Part shown: piece after piece, positions 32,036 to 38,940 of the stretch | Position numbering within the stretch: position 1 is the first letter of the stretch | Layout: every line of letters begins with the position of its first letter | Assembly (NCBI GenBank): GCA_949293815.1 | Contig: CASFEZ010000020.1 | Location: 1-38,940, forward strand | Source: an uncultured Eubacteriales bacterium | GTDB taxonomy: Bacteria > Bacillota > Clostridia > Oscillospirales > Acutalibacteraceae | Length of the DNA: 38,940 nt | Reading direction: 5' to 3' | The notes under the pieces: generated by a model | The model's database searches: none | What the model was told of the DNA's origin: nothing | The model's input: the letters and a program-made list of their open reading frames with translations, nothing else | Translations under genes and position numbers: made by a program

Positions 32036-33559
32036 ATGAACAATCAAACCGTATTGATTCTGGATTTCGGCGGACAGTATAAAGAGCTAATCGCCCGCCG
32101 TGTGCGGGAGTTGGGGGTTTACTCCGTTATTAAGCCCGGCAATATGCCTATTGAAAAAATTAAGGAAATGAACCCCATCGGCATTATTTTAACCGGCGGT
32201 CCGAACAGCGTATATGCCGCCTCTTCCCCTAAATGCGACCGGGCGGTGCTGGAATTGGGCATTCCCATGCTGGGTATTTGCTACGGGATGCAGCTAATGA
32301 CCTATCTGTTGGGCGGCGAGGTTTCCCCTTGCGACAAAAGCGAGTACGGGCGGGTGGATGTTACCGTTGATCCGAGCGCCAATTTCTTTACGGGGCTTAC
32401 GGAAAACCAATGCACCCTGATGAGCCACACCGATTTTGTTTCCCGCCTGCCGGAGGGCTTCCGCGCTACGGCGCACAGCGCCGACTGCCCCGCTGCCGCG
32501 GCGGAGAATGTGGAAAAAAACCTCTATATGACCCAGTTCCACCCGGAGGTGGAAAATACCAAAAACGGCAAAAAAATGCTCCGCCGTTTTCTGTATGCCA
32601 TCTGCGGCGCCAAGGGCGACTATTCCATGAAGGACTATTTGCAAAAGCAAATTGCTGCCGTGCGTGAGCAGGTAGGTGACCACAAGGTGATTCTCGGTCT
32701 TTCGGGCGGCGTGGATTCCTCGGTCTGTGCGGCGCTGCTGTCCCGCGCCATCGGCAGCCAGCTGGTCTGCATTTATGTGGACCATGGCTTTATGCGCAAA
32801 AATGAAACCGAAGAAATTTGCAAGACCTTCGGCGCCATGGATTTGGAGTTTGTCTGTGTTCGGGCTCAGGATCGCTTTTTGGCGCAGGTTGCCGGGGTCA
32901 GCGAGCCGGAAGTGAAGCGCAAACGCATTGGCGCGGAATTCCCGAAGGTGTTCTATGAACAGGCCGTGCGCTATGCCGGCGAAGCCTTTTTGGCGCAGGG
33001 CACGATTTACCCCGATGTGATTGAATCCGGCAGCGGCGGCGCGGTCATCAAAAGCCACCACAATGTGGGCGGTCTGCCCAAGGAGCTGGACTTTTTGGGC
33101 GTTGTGGAACCGCTGCGGGGGCTGTTCAAGGACGAGGTGCGCAAGCTCGGCAGAATGCTGGGACTTCCCAAAGAGCTGGTACAGCGCCAACCCTTCCCCG
33201 GTCCCGGACTGGCGATTCGCGTAATTGGCGAAATTACCAAAGAAAAGCTGGATATTCTGCGGGAAGCGGATGCCATTCTGCGGGAAGAGATTGCCCATTC
33301 CGGCAAGCGAGCCGACCAGTTTTTTGCCGTGCTGACCAATACCCGCTCCGTGGGCGTGATGGGTGACGACCGCACCTATAACTATGTCTGCGCCCTCCGG
33401 GCCGTAAGAACCAACGACTTCATGACCTGCGAATACGCCCGCCTGCCCCACGCCCTGTTGGCAAAAATTTCCTCCCGCATCACCAACGAAGTCAAAGGCA
33501 TTAACCGGGTAGTCTATGATATTACAGATAAACCCCCGGCGACGATCGAGTGGGAATAA
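32036..33559 (+). CDS. guaA: GMP synthase (glutamine-hydrolysing)
   Basis: Converts XMP to GMP with ATP and glutamine. The 507-residue product has an N-terminal glutamine amidotransferase (ILDFGGQYKELIARRVRELG, ILTGGPNSVY, LGICYGMQLM with the nucleophile Cys, and MTQFHPEVENT with the His-x-Glu). The ATP-pyrophosphatase domain has VILGLSGGVDSSV, and the C-terminal dimerisation domain has QPFPGPGLAIRVIG and ends KPPATIEWE. ATG 32036 follows GGAAGGGTG. A weak promoter (TACAAT at 31992-31997) may serve it. I see no purine riboswitch. It is divergent from purA and is the last GC-rich housekeeping gene before the AT-rich island. Confidence 0.97.
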   Translation: MNNQTVLILDFGGQYKELIARRVRELGVYSVIKPGNMPIEKIKEMNPIGIILTGGPNSVYAASSPKCDRAVLELGIPMLGICYGMQLMTYLLGGEVSPCDKSEYGRVDVTVDPSANFFTGLTENQCTLMSHTDFVSRLPEGFRATAHSADCPAAAAENVEKNLYMTQFHPEVENTKNGKKMLRRFLYAICGAKGDYSMKDYLQKQIAAVREQVGDHKVILGLSGGVDSSVCAALLSRAIGSQLVCIYVDHGFMRKNETEEICKTFGAMDLEFVCVRAQDRFLAQVAGVSEPEVKRKRIGAEFPKVFYEQAVRYAGEAFLAQGTIYPDVIESGSGGAVIKSHHNVGGLPKELDFLGVVEPLRGLFKDEVRKLGRMLGLPKELVQRQPFPGPGLAIRVIGEITKEKLDILREADAILREEIAHSGKRADQFFAVLTNTRSVGVMGDDRTYNYVCALRAVRTNDFMTCEYARLPHALLAKISSRITNEVKGINRVVYDITDKPPATIEWE

Positions 33560-33687
33560 AACGAAACACCGTAAAAAACCAGTATTTATGCGGGTTTGCG
33601 GCGTTTACAGAAGTCTTTGGCAGGATGAATAACATCCGCAGTAGAGCAATGGAGATTGTAAATGCAGAACTGATTTACAGTTAACAC

Positions 33688-33726
33688 AATAGCGGGATGG
33701 TGACTTATCATCCTGCTATTTTTTAT
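33688..33726 (+). terminator. Terminator at the guaA/island junction
   Basis: AATAGCGGGATG (33688-33699) and CATCCTGCTATT (33709-33720) pair over 12 positions with one wobble, followed by TTTTT. It is 130 bp after guaA and just before the defence operon's control region. Confidence 0.85.
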
Positions 33727-33745
33727 TTAATTTTATCTGAGAACT

Positions 33746-33763
33746 ACTCATGAATGCGTGAGT
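33746..33763. promoter_or_regulatory. Candidate operator of the restriction-modification control protein
   Basis: ACTCATG, AATG, CGTGAGT: a 7-bp inverted repeat with one mismatch, 6 bp upstream of the -35 box. The position suits an XRE-type controller that acts on its own operon; inference only. Confidence 0.45.
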
Positions 33764-33768
33764 TAAAC

Positions 33769-33797
33769 TTGAATTTTCATTTAAATTGTGCTATAAT
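33769..33797 (+). promoter_or_regulatory. Promoter of the defence operon
   Basis: TTGAAT (33769-33774), 17-nt spacer, TATAAT (33792-33797), 30 bp before the first ATG. Confidence 0.8.
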
Positions 33798-33826
33798 ATG
33801 TTCATCCTTACGAATGGGGTAATGAA

Positions 33827-34039
33827 ATGACTGTTAGCTATGATAAACTATGGAAACTGCTTATTGATAAGAAAATGAATCGAACGGACTTGAAGAATGC
33901 GACAGGGGTTAGCTTTAATGTCCTTGCTAAAATGAGCCGCAATGAATTTGTGTCACTGGAAAGTTTATGTAAGATATGTTCTGTGTTGGGCTGTGATATT
34001 GGTGATGTAATGGAGTTTATAGAAAATGAGCCTGCTTGA
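33827..34039 (+). CDS. Short XRE/Cro-like regulator, likely controller of the restriction-modification genes
   Basis: A 70-residue, single-domain helix-turn-helix protein: YDKLWKLLIDKKMNRTDL, then KNATGVSFNVLAKMSRNEFV as turn and recognition helix, then LESLCKICSVLGCDIGDVME. Such one-domain proteins in front of restriction-modification genes often time methylase and nuclease expression. It overlaps the methyltransferase gene by 14 nt, so they are translated together. Composition is AT-rich, unlike guaA. Confidence 0.85.
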   Translation: MTVSYDKLWKLLIDKKMNRTDLKNATGVSFNVLAKMSRNEFVSLESLCKICSVLGCDIGDVMEFIENEPA

Positions 34040-35513
34040 TTTTGTCCTTCAAACTACAAAGAAATATATCGAACAGATGCCGAAATCTCAGCGAAAAAAA
34101 TATGGACAGTTTTTTACGAGCAAAGAAACTGCTGTATTTATGGCTGAGTTATTTGAAGTGCCTGTAGATAAAGAGCAGCTTCATATTCTTGACGCCGGAG
34201 CTGGCTCTGGCATATTGTCTGTTGCGCTAATTGAAAAATTACAAAGGACACCGCAGCTACGGCATATACACTTGGTATGTTATGAAAACGATCCTCAAAT
34301 CATTGAGGTGTTGCGAGCAAATCTTCAGTGGGTTTGCCAGCATTCTACATTAAGAGTTGACTATGAAATACGAGAAGATAACTATATTTTGAGTCAAGTG
34401 TTAGAGTACAATGGAATGCTTGGGGCTGAGCCCAATCCTCTTAAATATGATATGGTAATCGGGAATCCGCCTTATATGAAGATCGCAAAAGATGCTCCAG
34501 AGGCTAAAGCAATGCCTGATATTTGTTATGGTGCGCCCAATCTGTATTTCCTTTTTGCTGCTATGGGAATGTTTGATTTGTGTCCAAATGGCGAATTAGT
34601 ATATATCATTCCTCGCTCTTGGACTTCGGGTGCTTATTTCAAAAAATTCCGGCAGAAGTTTCTTGATGAGGGGACTTTGGAACATATCCATTTGTTTGTA
34701 AGTCGTGACAAAGTGTTTGAGAAAGAAAGTGTACTCCAGGAAACCATCATCATAAAAGCTAAAAAAACAGCAGTTAAGCCCCAGAATGTAACAATCACAA
34801 CTACGCAGAGCAATGCTGATTTTTCCCACAAAACGGTCTTTTGTGTCCCTTATGATACGGTTATAAATGGAGAGGACAAATATGTATATTTGGCGACAAA
34901 TGCCGAGGAAGTCGAAGTCCTAAAGAGATTAAATCGGCTGCCTGATACTTTGCCAAGCATAGGTCTCAAAATGAAAACCGGCCTAACGGTTGACTTTAGA
35001 AATCGTGAAGCATTGAGAGATCATGCAGAAGCAAATGCGGTTCCTTTGTTCTATTCTCAACACATTAAGAGCGGCAAAGTTGAGTTTCCGATTGGCAAAG
35101 AAAGCGAATATCTTGTTACTGAACAAAATGGGCTTTTGCAGAAAAATTCAAACTATCTTTTTGTCAAACGGTTTACAGCAAAGGAAGAACATCGGAGACT
35201 GCAGTGCGGTGTTTATTTGGCTCGCAAGCACCCGGAATATGACGAAATTAGCACACAGAACAAGATTAATTTTATCTGCGGCCAGCATGAATTATCTGAG
35301 TGCATTGTATATGGCCTGTATGTGCTGTTTAATTCCACACCGTATGACTGTTACTATCGAATTTTGAACGGTTCCACACAAGTCAATTCTACCGAGATCA
35401 ATTCGATGCCGGTGCCTCCGATGAACACGATTGAGGCTATGGGCAAGGCGTTGATTCGGAGCAAAGATATGTCGGAAGCCTCTTGCGACAATATTTTAAG
35501 GAGCTTTATATGA
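34026..35513 (+). CDS. BsuBI/PstI-type adenine-N6 DNA methyltransferase
   Basis: Modifies adenine in the target site of its partner nuclease, using S-adenosylmethionine. The 495 residues have KKYGQFFTSKETA (motif X-like, 25-36), ILDAGAGSGILSVAL (SAM-binding motif I), and YDMVIGNPPYMK with the catalytic NPPY at 147-150. The C-terminal part would be the target-recognition region (STQNKINFICG..., ending with NSTEINSMPVPP). Known members of the group methylate CTGCAG; that this one does so is inferred from the neighbouring nuclease. Its ATG lies within the controller gene and its stop overlaps the nuclease start (ATGA). Confidence 0.9.
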   Translation: MSLLDFVLQTTKKYIEQMPKSQRKKYGQFFTSKETAVFMAELFEVPVDKEQLHILDAGAGSGILSVALIEKLQRTPQLRHIHLVCYENDPQIIEVLRANLQWVCQHSTLRVDYEIREDNYILSQVLEYNGMLGAEPNPLKYDMVIGNPPYMKIAKDAPEAKAMPDICYGAPNLYFLFAAMGMFDLCPNGELVYIIPRSWTSGAYFKKFRQKFLDEGTLEHIHLFVSRDKVFEKESVLQETIIIKAKKTAVKPQNVTITTTQSNADFSHKTVFCVPYDTVINGEDKYVYLATNAEEVEVLKRLNRLPDTLPSIGLKMKTGLTVDFRNREALRDHAEANAVPLFYSQHIKSGKVEFPIGKESEYLVTEQNGLLQKNSNYLFVKRFTAKEEHRRLQCGVYLARKHPEYDEISTQNKINFICGQHELSECIVYGLYVLFNSTPYDCYYRILNGSTQVNSTEINSMPVPPMNTIEAMGKALIRSKDMSEASCDNILRSFI

Positions 35514-36430
35514 GTAAGTTATCAGATGCAAAAGAAATTTTGAATGCGCTGCAAGTCCCGACAAAGCAGCAGAACGGAATGTGTTGCTGTGTTTTGCTGG
35601 CGATGGCAGGGCTTACGGAAGAACTTCCTTGGTCTGAGGCCACAAATAATTGGATTCGGATACATGATGTGATTGCTTTTGCCAACAGCAATTATGGTAT
35701 GACCTATGCGGAGAACAGCAGAGAAACTTTTCGCAAGCAGGCGATGCATCACTTTAGAAACGCTGCATTCATTGAGGACAATGGCAAAGCAACGAATAGC
35801 CCGAATTATCGCTACCGCCTGACAGATGAAATGCTCCGCCTAATTCAGAGCTTTGGACAGAATATGTGGAATGAGCGGCTATCTACATTCCTTGAACACC
35901 ATGATACCCTTGTTGAAATCTATGCTTCTAAGCGGGCCATGCGGAAGATGCCGGTGAAAGTCAATGGAGCGGATTTTACATTCTCCCCTGGAAAGCACAA
36001 TCAGTTGCAGAAAGCGATCATCGAAGAATTTGCACCGCGCTTTGCTCCAAATTCGGAATGCCTCTATGTTGGAGATACCATTGAAAAGGATTTGGTGAAG
36101 AACGAGGATAAGCTTCGTGAACTGGGATTTGCTATCACATTACATGATAAGATGCCGGATGTGGTCCTCTACTCAGAGGAGAAAAACTGGTTGTATTTTA
36201 TCGAGTCAGTGACATCTGTTGGGCCAATGGAGCCGAAACGCATCAAAGAGATTGAGGAAATGACCGCCGATGTGACTGCGGGGAAAATCTATGTAACTGC
36301 TTTCCTTGATTTTAAGACATTCAAGAAATTCTCTGAGGCACTTGCTTGGGAAACGGAAGTTTGGATCGCTGATATGCCGGATCATATGATTCATTTGAAC
36401 GGGGACAAGTTTTTGGGGCCACGGAAGTAG
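35510..36430 (+). CDS. BsuBI/PstI-type restriction endonuclease
   Basis: A type II nuclease of 306 residues. The C-terminal half is the BsuBI/PstI catalytic domain: FSPGKHNQLQKAIIEEFAPR, CLYVGDTIEKDL, HDKMPDVVLY then NWLYFIESVTSVGPM (PD...E pattern of the PD-(D/E)xK fold), VTAFLDFKTFKKF and the ending DHMIHLNGDKFLGP. The N-terminal ~140 residues are a helical DNA-binding part. CTGCAG is the expected target from known relatives. ATG 35510 follows AAGGAG and overlaps the methylase stop, so it is translated after it, which protects the cell on entry. Confidence 0.92.
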   Translation: MSKLSDAKEILNALQVPTKQQNGMCCCVLLAMAGLTEELPWSEATNNWIRIHDVIAFANSNYGMTYAENSRETFRKQAMHHFRNAAFIEDNGKATNSPNYRYRLTDEMLRLIQSFGQNMWNERLSTFLEHHDTLVEIYASKRAMRKMPVKVNGADFTFSPGKHNQLQKAIIEEFAPRFAPNSECLYVGDTIEKDLVKNEDKLRELGFAITLHDKMPDVVLYSEEKNWLYFIESVTSVGPMEPKRIKEIEEMTADVTAGKIYVTAFLDFKTFKKFSEALAWETEVWIADMPDHMIHLNGDKFLGPRK

Positions 36431-36439
36431 GTGAGATAT

Positions 36440-37297
36440 ATGAATAAAATCTACAAATGGTATCATGGACTTTCCAAACAAGTACATGACAGTATCGCTA
36501 TTTCTGTGACTGTTGTGGGGCTGCTTTCAACTATTCTATCCATTTTGGGAATTTCATTAGGTGACATACAAGGACTAAATCTTTATATGCGAATAGGTGC
36601 TGTTGCTTTAGCCTTCATTGTAGTATATGTGTTTGCTTACATGGCTATTGGCAAGATATTTAGAGAGTCTGTAAATATCACAATTCGACAGACATCCGTC
36701 TCTATTAGCTGTGGAGATATATTTGAAGCTCAAGAATTAAGAGTTATAGGTTGCGATACACACTTTGATACTAGGATTGATGATATTGTAATATCAAAGA
36801 AATCTCTTCACGGACAGTTGGTTCTGGAGCACGGGAATAAGGGCGAAATAGACATGGCTATAGAGGCTGAAGCAAAACGCCTTGGATTGCAGAAAAACAA
36901 CGATGGATTGTACGATTTTCCGCTTGGCACTATAGTGCGTTATGACAGCAGCGTTGATAACCATACATATTTAATGCTAGCTATGTCGGAGTTAAATTCT
37001 GATTATGAGGCTCATACAAATATGGCCAAGTTTGAATTAATGCTCATGAAGATGTGGAAAGAAATCAGCCGTGTCTATGCACTCAATGATGTAGTCCTTC
37101 CTGTATTGGGAACAGGTATTCCCAGATTTGATGATGGCCCGAAAGATAAGGAAGACTTATTGAGGTGTATGTTATGTACACTTAATAGCAGCGGCGTGAC
37201 ATTGAAATCCAAGGTGAAAGTGCTTATCTATGGTAATATTAGAGATATACCTCTATACGAATATAGAAATATGTTTTCAACAACATTAAGGAGGTAA
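36440..37297 (+). CDS. Two-TM macro-domain effector, type II Thoeris ThsA-like
   Basis: A 285-residue membrane protein. Helices at about 19-41 (SIAISVTVVGLLSTILSILG) and 50-72 (IGAVALAFIVVYVFAYMAIG) lead to a macro-like domain (DUF6430-like) from about residue 80. That domain has GCDTHFDTRIDD, YDFPLGTIVRY and VLPVLGTGIPRFDDG, the last matching the ligand-binding glycine loop of macro domains. In type II Thoeris, a TM-macro protein binds histidine-ADP-ribose made by the TIR protein and damages the membrane. The adjacent TIR-like gene supports that call. It starts 9 bp after the nuclease gene; I use ATG 36440 over GTG 36431. Confidence 0.82.
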   Translation: MNKIYKWYHGLSKQVHDSIAISVTVVGLLSTILSILGISLGDIQGLNLYMRIGAVALAFIVVYVFAYMAIGKIFRESVNITIRQTSVSISCGDIFEAQELRVIGCDTHFDTRIDDIVISKKSLHGQLVLEHGNKGEIDMAIEAEAKRLGLQKNNDGLYDFPLGTIVRYDSSVDNHTYLMLAMSELNSDYEAHTNMAKFELMLMKMWKEISRVYALNDVVLPVLGTGIPRFDDGPKDKEDLLRCMLCTLNSSGVTLKSKVKVLIYGNIRDIPLYEYRNMFSTTLRR

Positions 37298-37300
37298 GTT

Positions 37301-37864
37301 ATGTCAAACAGAACAGCAAATTATGCAGCTTTTTATGTAAAAGAACCATTTAATGAATCTAATCTGGGGGCAAATGCTACACCAGACTTTCTTTATTACA
37401 ACCAACTTCGTGCATGGAAAGGAGCAGACAGTTCTTTTCCGTTTGTTGACGCTCATGCTAAAAACTATAATGTTCGTGATGGTAGCGAGTGGCAAACGCT
37501 GAAAAAGAGATTGCATGATCGCCTTTCCGCTTCCAAGAATATTGTGCTGTTTTTAAGTGATAACACTAAAAACAGCACGGCGCTGCGTGAAGAAATTGAT
37601 TATGGTATTAATACAAAAGGGCTTCCTGTTATTGTTATATATCCAGGCTTTAAGGAAAAGTCTGACATTTGTTGTTCGACTGGTATTCGGAAGAAGGTTA
37701 AAGATTTGTGGGATAAATTGCCTGTATTTCGAGATAGTATGAGTAAAGTTGCCACACTACATATCCCCTGTAAAAAATCGCTAATTGTTAGTGCTTTAAA
37801 AGATGATGATTTCAAAGTTCAAACTATGACAAAAGCGGCAGCATATTATTATAAACTTGACTAA
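37301..37864 (+). CDS. TIR-like protein, Thoeris ThsB-like
   Basis: A 187-residue TIR-like protein of the ThsB kind: TANYAAFYVKEPFNESNLGA at the start, RAWKGADSSFPFVDAHAKNY, a strand NIVLFLSDNTKNS, then TALREEIDYGINTKGLPVIV, whose Glu97/Glu98 lie where TIR NADases carry the catalytic Glu. ThsB proteins sense phage and make an ADP-ribose-type signal from NAD for the effector. GGAGG of its ribosome site lies within the end of the ThsA-like gene, 3 bp upstream, so the pair is coupled. It is the last gene before a 340-bp gap. Confidence 0.85.
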   Translation: MSNRTANYAAFYVKEPFNESNLGANATPDFLYYNQLRAWKGADSSFPFVDAHAKNYNVRDGSEWQTLKKRLHDRLSASKNIVLFLSDNTKNSTALREEIDYGINTKGLPVIVIYPGFKEKSDICCSTGIRKKVKDLWDKLPVFRDSMSKVATLHIPCKKSLIVSALKDDDFKVQTMTKAAAYYYKLD

Positions 37865-38204
37865 GTCAAAATATGTGCCATGCCTATGACTCTGATATAT
37901 GATGGCGGCAACACCATGGCAACAAAAAATCAGATAGCCCAAACTATCTGGATAATGAAAACAATAGAAACACTCTGAGCTAAATCCCATAAGCAAATCT
38001 GTTTAGAAAACTTCTGGCAGGAGCGAGTGGGAATAATACCATATGGCTTTCAAGTGCCCGAAAAACCTTGTATTTTCGGGCACTTTTTACAACCAACAAA
38101 TAATTGATACTACCAGTGATACCAAATTGATACCGCTAATTTAGAACTCATATTGAATCCGAAAATGATATCTTGTTAGCGTGCAATAAATCGAGGTAAA
38201 AACA
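37865..38204. other. Gap after the Thoeris genes, with hairpins and a possible recombination scar
   Basis: No gene seen. CAGATAG/CTATCTG (37931-37950) is a stem with an ATTTTTT tail only on the minus strand, although no minus-strand gene is visible to its right. Around 38020-38035, GGCAGGAGCGAGTGGGAA looks like part of a tRNA 3' region read backwards but lacks the rest. GATACCA(A)ATTGATACC at 38119-38136 is a short direct repeat. These could be remains of an integration site; weak evidence. Confidence 0.3.
38052..38088 (+). terminator. Terminator after the Thoeris pair
   Basis: AAGTGCCCGAAAA (38052-38064) and TTTTCGGGCACTT (38073-38085) form a perfect 13-bp stem with an 8-nt loop and a T-run. 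It lies 187 bp after the TIR gene. Confidence 0.88.
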
Positions 38205-38702
38205 ATGTATAAGAAATTGCAAGCGCTTTTACCGAATTTTATAATTGAACCTGTAACCATAGATAATCTTTCAACTTACGAACCCATTTTCTACAGCAAT
38301 GATGAATATTACTATTTGACCGATGGGCATCGAGCGACAAGAGAACTGTGCGAGGATACCCTTTGTGATTACCCGCCCTATAAGGTGTATAGCGTTGGCG
38401 TGTCTCAAAATGGACAGGCAATTTCTTTTTTGAGTATTCTTGAAGGATATCCCGACGCGGACACTTTATATATTGGATTATTAGTTGCAGATGGAAAATT
38501 TAAGCGAAAATCCATTGGCTCAACAATCATGACGGTTCTTTTCACGATTGCCGCTGATATGAACTTCAAAACTTTGAAACTGTCAGTACAAGAAAACAAT
38601 ATTAGTGGGCTTAATTTTTGGAAAAAGATGGGCTTTTATGAAATTGACCGTTGCACTTGCGACGGGTTTGACAATCTATCAATGAAATATGATATTAGCT
38701 AA
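38205..38702 (+). CDS. GNAT family N-acetyltransferase
   Basis: A 165-residue acetyltransferase. LYIGLLVADGKFKRKSIGST is the strand-4/motif A region with a K-R-K-S-I-G acetyl-CoA loop. TLKLSVQENNISGLNFWKKMGF is the classic motif B, with Asn and FWKKMGF. GAGG precedes the ATG. The AT-rich composition matches the defence genes, so it likely came with the island. Substrate unknown; a toxin or drug modifier are options without support. It is unrelated in detail to the GNAT gene at 5318. Confidence 0.88.
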   Translation: MYKKLQALLPNFIIEPVTIDNLSTYEPIFYSNDEYYYLTDGHRATRELCEDTLCDYPPYKVYSVGVSQNGQAISFLSILEGYPDADTLYIGLLVADGKFKRKSIGSTIMTVLFTIAADMNFKTLKLSVQENNISGLNFWKKMGFYEIDRCTCDGFDNLSMKYDIS

Positions 38703-38757
38703 AAATTACAGAAAGCTTAATTCAATTTTTCGTGTGGAGCCTTTATCGTTTGATTAT

Positions 38758-38802
38758 ATCACATCAGCTCGAATAAGTCTATCCGCGCTGATGTGATTTT
38801 TT
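38758..38802 (+). terminator. Terminator after the second GNAT gene
   Basis: ATCACATCAGC and GCTGATGTGAT form an 11-bp perfect stem with an 18-nt loop followed by a run of six T. Confidence 0.85.
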
Positions 38803-38924
38803 GCGGTACTTGTAGCGTTACAATAGAAGTGAGACTAAAAGGAGATTGAAAAAGCGACTGAGCCGAGATAAGATAGAATAAGAATCACGACAAACCTACG
38901 CTATCAAGAAAGGACTCAATCGCC

Positions 38925-38940
38925 ATGAATAGTATAGCAC
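38925..38940 (+). CDS. Start of a truncated ORF at the window edge
   Basis: Only MNSIA is visible, behind AAAGGA about 11 nt upstream. The island setting and the short A-rich leader make a transposase or other mobile-element gene possible, but five residues cannot show it. Confidence 0.3.

Noticed and set aside
32294-33451. 385-codon minus-strand frame opposite guaA
   Set aside because: Shadow of GMP synthase, which is complete on the plus strand.

Overview
The window looks like chromosomal DNA of a Gram-positive anaerobe of the class Clostridia, probably an Oscillospiraceae/Ruminococcaceae-type gut bacterium. The pointers are an HrcA/CIRCE heat-shock operon, a tryptophan T-box leader, purine-rich Shine-Dalgarno sites, TTGACA/TATAAT-type promoters, a small 2[4Fe-4S] ferredoxin, a huge secreted Cys-rich repeat protein and GC-rich housekeeping genes. 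The species cannot be named from the sequence alone.

Layout. 1-3080: hrcA-grpE-dnaK on the minus strand (dnaK cut by the window edge) behind a sigma-A promoter with a perfect CIRCE operator. 3250-5850: an XRE regulator, a histidine-phosphatase-like protein whose catalytic His is Asn, an intergenic region with repeat debris and a compact candidate type I toxin-antitoxin locus (29-aa peptide between two facing promoters), and a GNAT acetyltransferase. 5960-10360: a minus-strand operon of flavodoxin-like oxidoreductase, patatin-like lipase, murC and hemW. 10480-14070: kdgK-eda-ilvD (2-keto-3-deoxygluconate catabolism plus an IlvD/EDD dehydratase). 14110-19820: ferredoxin, thiamine pyrophosphokinase, HAD hydrolase, pyruvate kinase, ftsH. 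19840-21540: a consensus promoter, a T-box with a UGG specifier and a TrpB2-type tryptophan synthase beta chain. 21720-25460: AraC regulator, ArsR-family metal sensor, and a divergent HMA protein plus P1B-type ATPase under a shared operator. 25460-30220: an interspersed repeat element and a 1447-residue secreted protein with about 20 Cys-pair modules. 30440-33560: divergent purA and guaA, the two branches from IMP.

33690-38940 is visibly AT-richer and reads as acquired DNA, a small defence island. A short XRE regulator, a BsuBI/PstI-like methyltransferase and its restriction endonuclease are followed with almost no spacing by a two-TM macro-domain protein and a TIR-like protein, which together match a type II Thoeris anti-phage system. 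A second GNAT acetyltransferase and the start of a truncated ORF close the window.

Several intergenic regions carry one repeat family: a GC-rich palindrome (AGCGCCGC/GCGGCGCT), short tandem arms, and a core of about 130 bp bounded by GGAAGGCTTCGCC and GGGCGTCCG. Two full copies lie in opposite orientation, with partial traces elsewhere. The best candidates for something new are the toxin-antitoxin-like locus at 4835-5138, the fused restriction-modification/Thoeris operon, the repeat family and the Cys-module secreted protein.
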